A stretch of 13,698 nucleotides of DNA from Cellvibrionales bacterium UBA1969 (GTDB lineage: Bacteria; Pseudomonadota; Gammaproteobacteria; Pseudomonadales; UBA7434): assembly GCA_002339085.1 (NCBI GenBank), contig DDDX01000090.1, positions 1-13,698 of the forward strand, in the 5' to 3' direction. The notes below the pieces were generated by a model. The model searched no databases. It saw only the letters and a list, made by a program, of their open reading frames with translations, and was not told the DNA's origin. The number at the start of each line of letters is the position of its first letter. Position 1 is the stretch's first letter. Shown here in pieces: positions 1 to 6,755 of this stretch. A program made the position numbers and the translations under genes.

Positions 1-3000
1 AAGATTGCTTTGAGCTTTTTAGTTGTCAGCAATCATTGGTTTATAAGATGGAAGAGCAACACGCTGAGATTAATTGCCTCACCCCACATTATATAACCAT
101 GCCTTCAGATTTTGATGCGCAACAATCTACACCGACGGCTAAACAGTATGATGTGATTATCCTCAACCATTTTATCAGCAAGCATCAACAGCCTGATATA
201 TTTTTGACGCAATTAAAAAAATTGTTGAAGCCTAATGGTTTACTATTATTGGTTGAGCAGTCACCTAGTCGTATTAGTGATTTTGTTTTTGGCGCGTCAC
301 TGGATTGGTGGTTGACAACTAACAGTACAGCACAGTCAGCTTTGATTCCGGCTGCTGCATTGCGGCAACATCTGCTCAATAATGGCTATCATTCTGAGTT
401 GATGCATCAATTTTCTGATCCACAGCAGACCAGTGGTTATTTACTGTTTTGTCAAGCAAGTAGTCAGGTAAATGTTCAGTCAGGTAGTCACGCTCTTGTC
501 GATGAAGCATTGAGTATTGCCGAGTCATTAGAGGAGGGGTCTGAGAGTTTATTAGAATCTGTCCAAGAGTCTAAGCAAACAGTCGCGGATACGGCGCGAG
601 AAGTTTGGCTGGTCATGGTGGGTCAAGCGCAATCAGCGCAGTGGCATGAATGGTGGCAACAGCTTCGCCTAACTGACCCAGTAGCGCAAGCAATTGAGCT
701 AAAAATTGTTGAATATGAGACCGTTAATATCGATGACTTAGCATTGTTTTTTGACTCGCAAGCGGTTCATCCCAGTCGCGTCATTGACGCAACTTATTCT
801 AGCAATGATGGCGTCAGTTCTCAGCATGCCTGCCATCGGGCGGATTTTTTACGCAACTTATTACAATATTTGCAAACATTGCCTGCCGAGCGGCAGTTTG
901 CATTAGACCTCATAACTCAGCAGTCACAGGGGGTGATGGGTGAGTCCTGTGTATGTTTTGCCTCGACAGTCAAAAATCCCTCTGATGCGGTAGTTTGGGG
1001 CATGGGTCGGGTTGCGATGAATGAGCTTTCTGGCATTGATATTCGGCTCATTGATATTGAGCCCTCATGCCTAGCGTTATCTAGCCAGCCATTATTGTTT
1101 GAAGAGTTATGCCGGCCAGTTGATGGTGAAGCTGAAATATTTTTGCATCAACAAAAACGCTTTGTGAATCGGTTGATGCCGGTAAAACCTTTAGCTAAGA
1201 GTGAGCTTTGTCAAGCAAGTGATACCATTACTTATCTTGACGTACCTGTTTCCGGCAAATTAAATAGTTTACTCTGGCGCACTAAGCCAGCGCCTAGTTT
1301 GGCGGGTAAGCAATTGCGAATTAAACCAGTAATGGCAGGATTGAATTTCCGCGATGTGATGTTCGCTACCGGTTTATTGCCTGATGAAGCCTTAGAAAAT
1401 GGATTTTCAGGGCCCACACTCGGCATGGAGTTCTCGGGTGTTGTGACTGCTGTCGGTGACGAGCTTACTGATTTTTCTATCGGCGACCAAGTGCTTGGCT
1501 TTGCACCAGAAAGTTTTGCCTCCGAGGTGGTCACTGAGTCGTTTGCTGTTGTGAAAAAGCCTGAGACCTGGTCTCAGGCTGAAGCAGCAACTGTGCCAAC
1601 GGTTTTCTTTACCGCCTATTATTCCTTAGTCTACCTTGCTAAATTGCGAGCTGGCGAGCGAGTGTTAATTCATGGCGCGGCAGGCGGCGTGGGTTTGGCC
1701 GCGATACAAATCGCTAAGAATATTGGCGCTGATATTTATGCCACGGCGGGCACCGAAGATAAACGAGATTTTATTAAACTGTTAGGCGCTAATCGTGTTT
1801 TTGATTCACGCAGTTTACAGTTTGCCGATCAAATCAATGATTTGACCAAGGGCCAAGGTGTTGATGTCGTGCTTAATTCTTTGGCCGGGGAGGCGATTGA
1901 TCGCAATCTGAGTATTATGCGACCGTTTGGTCGTTTACTTGAGTTAGGCAAGCGTGATTTTTACGCTGATACGGCCATGGGTCTAAGGCCCTTCCGCAAT
2001 AACATTAGTTATTTTGGTGTTGATGTTGACCAGTTGATGTCACATCAAACTGAACTTATTCAGCCATTAATGCGTGAAGTTTTTGCTTTGTTTGATACTG
2101 GCGTTCTGTATCCTATTTGTCATCGAGTATTCACTGCTCGACAGACTGTCGATGCCTTTCGATACATGCAGCGATCACAGCAAATAGGTAAGGTAGTGAT
2201 TGATTTGAGTGTAATTCCTCAAGCTAATACATCGTTAATATCCAACCCCGTTAGCGAGCAGGTATTAACGCTCAAATCTGATGCCAGTTATTTGGTCACC
2301 GGTGGATCCAGCGGTCTGGGCTTAGCCACGGTGCGGTGGCTGGGTGATAGAGGCGCTAAACATATTATTGTGGTCAGTCGACAGGGCATGATCAGTCAAG
2401 CAGCCGTTGATCTCTGTACCAAGTTGCGACAATCGGAGATCAATATCATTGATCTCCGATTGGATTTAACCCATCCCGATGCCCATTCAAATTTAGAAGC
2501 CGCTTTAGTAGGTCAGCCGCCATTAAGAGGAACGATTCATGCTGCCACTAGGTTTGATGATTTGCTACTAAACAATATGGGTCGTCGCAATCTACTCGAT
2601 GTGTTATCGCCAAAAATTAAAGGTGCCGAAGTATTGCATCACTTAACGTCTAATATTACGCTGGATTTTTTCGTGCTATTCTCGTCGGCCACGACAGTTT
2701 TTGGTAATCCAGGCCAGGCAAATTATGTGGCAGCTAATAGCTACTTAGAGGCATTATCGGCCTATCGACGCCAACTTCAGCTTCCCAGCTTATGTTTAGC
2801 TTGGGGCGGTATTGACGATGTAGGTGTGTTAGCCCGCAATACAGCGTTAAAAGAAACTTTCTCTCAGCGTTTAGGTGCACAGCTGCTGAGCTCTTCGACG
2901 GTGATAAGTGTTTTAGAAAAGGCCATAATCGAATCAGCTGAAGACAGTAGCTACCTTGCCGTTGATTGGCATGCAATGCGATCAAAATTGCTCAGTGCGA

Positions 3001-3473
3001 AGCAAAATAAATTTAGATTCTTTAATGCTTCTGATGATCTTCATGGATCTGATCACTCAAAAGATATAAGAGAAAAATTATTAACATTATCACCAGAGCG
3101 TCGTTTTTCAGAGGTTGCAGAAATACTAGCCATTGAAGTTGAAAAAATATTGTTTCTCAGTCATGGTGGTTTAGACAGGAGGCAATCTTTGTTTGAGCAG
3201 GGTATGGACTCATTGATGGGTGTTGAGCTCGCAACGACTATCGAGTCTGGCTTTGGGATTCAGTTATCGACTATGGTGTTAGCAGAGGGGCCAACAATCG
3301 AACGCTTGTCTCAGCTTGTGTTAAAGGAAATGCATTTATCCGAAGAGGATGATGGTACAGTTATTTCACCGGATGATCAGGAATTATCTTTGCTGGCCAT
3401 TAAACATGGAACTGCTGTTTCAGATGATGATTATCAGCGTGTCAAAGAGGGTTTAGCTCGAGAGCAGAAATAG
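1..3473 (+). CDS. Reducing type I polyketide synthase, C-terminal part (cMT remnant-ER-KR-ACP), 5' truncated
   Basis: The frame is open from base 3 with no stop, so the gene enters from the left edge; the TTG at 36 is not a believable start. Residues below are counted from that TTG. The first ~115 resemble the end of a PKS C-methyltransferase domain (LKPNGLLLLVEQ, then FGASLDWW); its SAM-binding start lies outside. Residues ~190-390 look like the structural region of highly reducing PKSs (VVWGMGRVAMNE). An enoylreductase follows at ~405-720, with GLNFRDV at 435-441 and the NADPH loop HGAAGGVG from 546. The ketoreductase has TGGSSGLG at 755-762 and an intact S884/Y897/N901 set. An ACP carries DSL with the phosphopantetheine serine at 1059. 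There is no thioesterase. The order fits an iterative, fully reducing PKS making a saturated, perhaps alpha-methylated chain bound to ACP. KS, AT and DH are expected upstream but not seen. RkpA of rhizobial capsule clusters is a plausible relative. Confidence 0.93.
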   Translation, partial: DCFELFSCQQSLVYKMEEQHAEINCLTPHYITMPSDFDAQQSTPTAKQYDVIILNHFISKHQQPDIFLTQLKKLLKPNGLLLLVEQSPSRISDFVFGASLDWWLTTNSTAQSALIPAAALRQHLLNNGYHSELMHQFSDPQQTSGYLLFCQASSQVNVQSGSHALVDEALSIAESLEEGSESLLESVQESKQTVADTAREVWLVMVGQAQSAQWHEWWQQLRLTDPVAQAIELKIVEYETVNIDDLALFFDSQAVHPSRVIDATYSSNDGVSSQHACHRADFLRNLLQYLQTLPAERQFALDLITQQSQGVMGESCVCFASTVKNPSDAVVWGMGRVAMNELSGIDIRLIDIEPSCLALSSQPLLFEELCRPVDGEAEIFLHQQKRFVNRLMPVKPLAKSELCQASDTITYLDVPVSGKLNSLLWRTKPAPSLAGKQLRIKPVMAGLNFRDVMFATGLLPDEALENGFSGPTLGMEFSGVVTAVGDELTDFSIGDQVLGFAPESFASEVVTESFAVVKKPETWSQAEAATVPTVFFTAYYSLVYLAKLRAGERVLIHGAAGGVGLAAIQIAKNIGADIYATAGTEDKRDFIKLLGANRVFDSRSLQFADQINDLTKGQGVDVVLNSLAGEAIDRNLSIMRPFGRLLELGKRDFYADTAMGLRPFRNNISYFGVDVDQLMSHQTELIQPLMREVFALFDTGVLYPICHRVFTARQTVDAFRYMQRSQQIGKVVIDLSVIPQANTSLISNPVSEQVLTLKSDASYLVTGGSSGLGLATVRWLGDRGAKHIIVVSRQGMISQAAVDLCTKLRQSEINIIDLRLDLTHPDAHSNLEAALVGQPPLRGTIHAATRFDDLLLNNMGRRNLLDVLSPKIKGAEVLHHLTSNITLDFFVLFSSATTVFGNPGQANYVAANSYLEALSAYRRQLQLPSLCLAWGGIDDVGVLARNTALKETFSQRLGAQLLSSSTVISVLEKAIIESAEDSSYLAVDWHAMRSKLLSAKQNKFRFFNASDDLHGSDHSKDIREKLLTLSPERRFSEVAEILAIEVEKILFLSHGGLDRRQSLFEQGMDSLMGVELATTIESGFGIQLSTMVLAEGPTIERLSQLVLKEMHLSEEDDGTVISPDDQELSLLAIKHGTAVSDDDYQRVKEGLAREQK
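1558..1580. repeat. Perfect 23-bp palindrome inside the PKS ER region
   Basis: AGCCTGAGACC (1558-1568) and GGTCTCAGGCT (1570-1580) are exact reverse complements around a single T. A one-base spacer favours a DNA-level dyad, such as a protein-binding site; as RNA it would form about nine pairs and a five-base loop. It lies in the enoylreductase-coding sequence. The role is unknown, and coincidence is less easily excluded than for the 33-bp repeat at 2430-2462. Confidence 0.85.
2430..2462. repeat. Perfect inverted repeat, 15-bp arms and 3-bp spacer, inside the PKS KR region
   Basis: The left arm CAATCGGAGATCAAT (2430-2444) is the exact reverse complement of the right arm ATTGATCTCCGATTG (2448-2462), separated by ATC. 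The DNA also codes for the ketoreductase, so it must satisfy both constraints. A partial third copy, TTGATCTC at 2407-2414, could pair with 2436-2443 instead, giving a mutually exclusive hairpin. No T-run follows, so a simple intrinsic terminator is unlikely. Arms this long are not expected by chance in a window of this size; the function is unknown. Confidence 0.9.
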
Positions 3474-3504
3474 CACTAAGATTTCATCTAGAGCTTAAAA
3501 AACT

Positions 3505-3545
3505 GAAAAGAAAAAAAGATAAAAAGAGAGAAGAGAAATAGACCT
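3505..3545 (+). promoter_or_regulatory. Purine-rich leader and ribosome-binding region of the oxoamine synthase gene
   Basis: The 72-bp spacer after the PKS stop ends in an almost pure A/G tract (3505-3540), broken only by two T residues. SD-like AAGAG at 3531-3535 lies ten bases before the ATG at 3546 and supports that start. No terminator or convincing promoter is visible in the spacer, so the gene probably shares the PKS transcript. Confidence 0.5.
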
Positions 3546-4931
3546 ATGCCCAAGGATTTTCCTGCAGGCTCCAATCTAAGCCAGGAGCGTAAAAAAAAGC
3601 AACAACTAAAAGCTCGGTTGTTGTCTGAGGCGAGGTTGAAAAAAACACCTAGCACTGATGATTTAGACCCTGAGAGTATTTTGACGCTGCGTTCGCAGGC
3701 CAGTTCTTTTGATGCTTCAGGAGCCGCTACCGATTTTAAATGCTTTCCAGCCTATAAAGAGTTATCCCTTACCTATGATGTGGGTGAACATTTGCAGCTC
3801 GATAACCCCTTTTTTAAAATGCATCAAGGGCTTGCCAGTGATACCACGATTATTGATGGTCGAAGCTATGTAAACTTTGGCTCTTACAACTATTTGTCCA
3901 TTAATGAACACCCTCGTTTAATTGCTGCCGCTAAAAAAGCGATTGATGATTATGGGGTTTCCTGTTCAGCAAGTCGCGTTGTCTCTGGCGAACGGGCCAT
4001 TCAGCGAGAGTTAGAATATGCCCTTGCCGATTTACATAATACGGATGATGCTGTCGTTTTTGTCAGTGGCCACGCGACGAACGTCACCACTATCGGGTAT
4101 TTATTTACTGCTAAAGATTTAATTATTCACGATTCTTTAATTCATAATAGTATTATTCAAGGAATCCAGCTCTCAGGTGCGGCTCGATTGAGCTTTAAAC
4201 ATAATGATTGTGACGAGTTAGAAGAGGTGCTGCGTCAGCGCCGCGGTCAATTTGAGCGCGTGTTAATCGTTACAGAGGGACTGTTCAGCATGGAAGGTGA
4301 CATACCGGATCTGCCTAAGCTGATAGAAATCAAGAGGCGCTATAATGCATTTCTTATGGTTGATGAGGCGCATTCTATTGGTGTACTAGGCGCAACCGGT
4401 GCAGGAATTGCAGAGCATTTTTCTGTCCCTTCTAACGCTGTTGATATTTGGATGGGTACGCTAAGTAAAACCCTGGCCAGCTGTGGTGGCTATATTGCCG
4501 GTTCTCAAGTGTTAATTGATATATTAAAAGGTGGTGCGCCCGGCTATTTATTCAGTGTGGGTATTGCCCCAACTCTTGCTGCGGCAGCGCTGACGGCGCT
4601 AGATATTATGCGCAAAGAGCCCGAGCGAATACGAAAATTAAACAGTAATACCGCCTTATTTGACCGCTTAGCGAGATTGCATAATATTGATACCGGTACT
4701 AATCAGCAGCAAGCGATTGTGCCTGTTATTACCGGTAGCTCATTAATGGCGGTAAGGCTGGCTAATCGGTTGTTTGAGGAGGGTGTCAATGTTCAGCCGA
4801 TATTGCACCCTGCTGTTGAAGAACGTTTGGCGAGGCTCAGATTTTTTATCTGCGCCAACCACAGTGAACAGCAAATTATGCATACTATTGAGTTACTATC
4901 TAAGTCGATGCTGTCTTTAGATATGATTTGA
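3546..4931 (+). CDS. PLP-dependent alpha-oxoamine synthase (BioF/SPT-like), likely PKS off-loading enzyme
   Basis: This is a cytoplasmic fold-type I PLP enzyme of the family that includes KBL, BioF, 5-aminolevulinate synthase and serine palmitoyltransferase. These enzymes condense an acyl thioester with an amino acid and lose CO2, giving an alpha-amino ketone. The core starts near residue 88 (NPFFKMHQG) and carries the conserved FGSYNYL, the PLP-stacking histidine H200 in LIHNSIIQG, D273 and H276 in VDEAHSIGVLG, and Schiff-base lysine K308 in GTLSKTLASCGGY. At 461 residues it is longer than BioF (~385) because of a lysine-rich, probably flexible N-terminal extension of about 85 residues. It follows a PKS that ends in an ACP without a thioesterase, so it probably takes the chain from that ACP, as Fum8, SxtA or PigH do. 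RkpG is the likely capsule-cluster relative. The amino acid used cannot be read from the sequence. Confidence 0.93.
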   Translation: MPKDFPAGSNLSQERKKKQQLKARLLSEARLKKTPSTDDLDPESILTLRSQASSFDASGAATDFKCFPAYKELSLTYDVGEHLQLDNPFFKMHQGLASDTTIIDGRSYVNFGSYNYLSINEHPRLIAAAKKAIDDYGVSCSASRVVSGERAIQRELEYALADLHNTDDAVVFVSGHATNVTTIGYLFTAKDLIIHDSLIHNSIIQGIQLSGAARLSFKHNDCDELEEVLRQRRGQFERVLIVTEGLFSMEGDIPDLPKLIEIKRRYNAFLMVDEAHSIGVLGATGAGIAEHFSVPSNAVDIWMGTLSKTLASCGGYIAGSQVLIDILKGGAPGYLFSVGIAPTLAAAALTALDIMRKEPERIRKLNSNTALFDRLARLHNIDTGTNQQQAIVPVITGSSLMAVRLANRLFEEGVNVQPILHPAVEERLARLRFFICANHSEQQIMHTIELLSKSMLSLDMI

Positions 4932-4995
4932 TTGTAATTTAAAAAGTTGAATATCGATTGGTGTTAGCCGTGACTGCAATAAAAAGTACAGTAAG

Positions 4996-5823
4996 ATGAC
5001 GTCAGTTAATAATCCAAAGCCAATCATATTTTGTTGCCGTCCTTCCATCTATTCCAGTATTTTATTGCACAGTTTATTGGCCAATGATCAGATAACGGTT
5101 AGTGCTGTTGTCATATCGACGCGATTTAAACGGCAAAATTCGAATTTATTTTCTGATTCGGTCAGCCTGATACGGCATAGTGGTTTACGTTATTTTCTTT
5201 ATCTTGTCATGATTACTGAAATTCATGCTTTATTCGGTGGGCTGTTTGGTCTTCCGTCGGTAAAACAGCTGGCAAAGCGGCATTCATTGCCAGTTCATTG
5301 CACCGATAATATAAACAGTTCAGAATCTTTCGCTTTTATTCAGGCATCAACACCATTGAGTGTAAAGAGCTTATTACTTAGTGTGATGTTTAATCAAAAA
5401 ATACCAGCGAAGATTTTACAGTTGCCAGAGCTAACCAGCGTTAATTTTCATCCGGGTTTGCTGCCTGACTTTAGAGGTGTTGACCCAGTGCTGGCTACAA
5501 TTCAGCAGCGACAGTCACATTGTCATGTTTTTCTGCATCAAACTACTGAAGCGTTCGATGAAGGCGCGACCATTGTTAGTGCTCAAATACCCATGCAAAG
5601 TCAGCGTAGTTTATTTTGGCATCAGTATCGTTTATTTGAGTTAGGTGCTAAGACGGTGTCTGAGTGGCTTGAGAACGTTTGGGTGAAAGATATTCCTATA
5701 GAGGCTCAGCCTCAGCGAGGCAGGGCTCGTTACTACTCATGGCCCAGCAAGCTTGAGGTTGGCGATATTAAGCGTTTATTGGATTGGCGTGATCTGCGCC
5801 TATTAATTCTCAATAGAGGCTAG
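4996..5823 (+). CDS. Formyltransferase-fold protein (formyl_trans_N family)
   Basis: The central part is the N10-formyl-THF transferase fold known from Fmt, PurN and sugar N-formyltransferases. It shows VNFHPGLLPDFRG with N150 and H152, and AFDEGATI with D188, which together match the usual Asn-His-Asp catalytic triad. The order and spacing fit an active enzyme. Residues ~65-90 are hydrophobic (YFLYLVMITEIHALFGGLFG) and might touch the membrane or just be core. The tail ARYYSWPSK is also seen in small formyltransferases of polysaccharide clusters. At 275 residues it lacks room for the tRNA-binding domain of Fmt (~315), so the substrate is not likely to be Met-tRNA. It lies 64 bp after the oxoamine synthase on the same strand. 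An amine made by that enzyme, or a capsule amino sugar, are the two best substrate guesses. The ATG has only a weak Shine-Dalgarno (GTAAG directly adjacent). Confidence 0.82.
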   Translation: MTSVNNPKPIIFCCRPSIYSSILLHSLLANDQITVSAVVISTRFKRQNSNLFSDSVSLIRHSGLRYFLYLVMITEIHALFGGLFGLPSVKQLAKRHSLPVHCTDNINSSESFAFIQASTPLSVKSLLLSVMFNQKIPAKILQLPELTSVNFHPGLLPDFRGVDPVLATIQQRQSHCHVFLHQTTEAFDEGATIVSAQIPMQSQRSLFWHQYRLFELGAKTVSEWLENVWVKDIPIEAQPQRGRARYYSWPSKLEVGDIKRLLDWRDLRLLILNRG

Positions 5824-5851
5824 TGCGGCCTTTTAATTGGCGCTTTATCGG

Positions 5852-6652
5852 CTATTTTTTTGATGGGTTAGTCACCGTGCCATAATTGAGCCACGTTAAT
5901 ATTCTGTCAGCCCATTTCGCGGGTAACAGTGATAACAATTTTTGCCCCGCGATTAATGGCCATGGGAATTGAATTAGTATGGCGTGGTTATCGATTTTTT
6001 TACGGATAATCATGGCGGCTTTATCGCTAGAAATTAACAGTGGTTTTGCGCCAGGAAAGGCCGCCGACATGTCAGAGTTAACAAATCCTGGCATGACGGT
6101 ATAAACGCTTATACCGTAATTGGCTAATGCATGGCGCATGCTATCAGCGTAGCATTTGATTCCCGCTTTGCTGGCGTTATAGCTGGGGTTAAGACCAAAG
6201 CCTCGATAAGCTGCAATTGAACTGATAAAGACCAGTTTACCTTGTTGGCGTTGTTTCATTGAGGGAATAAGACCGGTGGCGCAGGCCATGGCAGCCATAA
6301 GATTGGTTTGAATGATTGTCTGTTGTTGGGCCCAAGGCTCTTCGCCATCGGTGCTGTGACCGCTGGCGGCAGCATTGATAAAGGCAATATCGACCGGTTG
6401 TTTAGCAATCGTCTCAATCATCGTCATGGTAGTGTCAATATTTTGCAGATCAGCAATATAATAATTGACCTCTGCGCCGTAGTGTTGGCACTGGCGAGCA
6501 CAATCTGTCAGTGCGGTTTCATTTCTGGCTACTAAGGAGAGCAGTACGCGCGGATGATTTTTTGCATAATGCTGAGCACAGTGTTTAGCCAGCGAAGCGC
6601 CTAAGCCTCGCGATGCACCGGTGACTAAAATGTGCAAGCTGTGGTCAACCAT
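5852..6652 (-). CDS. Short-chain dehydrogenase/reductase (classical SDR), possible 3-keto-sphingoid-type reductase
   Basis: A classical NAD(P)H-dependent SDR of 266 residues. The cofactor motif TGASRGLG is at 11-18, ADL at 67-69, INAAASG at 92-98 in place of the usual NNAG, and the catalytic set is N117, S145, Y158, K162 (YNASK). PGFVNSDM follows the active site. R43 after beta-2 suggests NADPH preference. The Rossmann motif begins at residue 11, so the ATG at 6652 is the only workable start even though its Shine-Dalgarno is weak. The gene converges with the formyltransferase across 28 bp and diverges from kpsC across 103 bp, so it has its own promoter. Next to an oxoamine synthase its natural job would be reducing the alpha-amino ketone to an amino alcohol, as 3-ketodihydrosphingosine reductase does; RkpH is the rhizobial parallel. 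The substrate is inferred only from context. Confidence 0.88.
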   Translation of the reverse strand: MVDHSLHILVTGASRGLGASLAKHCAQHYAKNHPRVLLSLVARNETALTDCARQCQHYGAEVNYYIADLQNIDTTMTMIETIAKQPVDIAFINAAASGHSTDGEEPWAQQQTIIQTNLMAAMACATGLIPSMKQRQQGKLVFISSIAAYRGFGLNPSYNASKAGIKCYADSMRHALANYGISVYTVMPGFVNSDMSAAFPGAKPLLISSDKAAMIIRKKIDNHAILIQFPWPLIAGQKLLSLLPAKWADRILTWLNYGTVTNPSKK

Positions 6653-6697
6653 CGATCGTTAGCCCATGAAAGGTTTTGCTTGAGAGTCGTTATGCTA

Positions 6698-6706
6698 TGT
6701 TACACT
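6698..6706 (+). promoter_or_regulatory. Candidate extended -10 promoter for kpsC-kpsS
   Basis: In the divergent SDR/kpsC spacer the sequence TGTTACACT fits the extended -10 pattern TGn followed by a 4/6 hexamer. TTGCTT at 6676-6681 could be a poorly spaced -35 (19 bp). The kpsC start is about 50 bases further on. A short dyad, TGTAA-AGC-TTACA (6726-6738), lies downstream and could be an operator. The call was made by eye. Confidence 0.35.
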
Positions 6707-6755
6707 AGGTGGCCAAAAATATTACTGTAAAGCTTACATTAAAATACCTGCGTTT

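Noticed and set aside
36..3473. Reading the TTG at 36 as the true start of a smaller stand-alone protein
   Set aside because: The frame stays open to the left edge and the protein begins in the middle of a methyltransferase-like domain, so it is the tail of a larger PKS.
5821..5860. Bidirectional terminator between the formyltransferase and the SDR
   Set aside because: A T-run exists at 5855-5861 but it lies inside the SDR coding end, and only a three-pair stem can be drawn beside it.
6096..6117. Perfect inverted repeat ACGGTATAA-ACGC-TTATACCGT inside the SDR gene
   Set aside because: Nine-base arms with a short loop are expected about once by chance in a window this size, and no regulatory context supports it.
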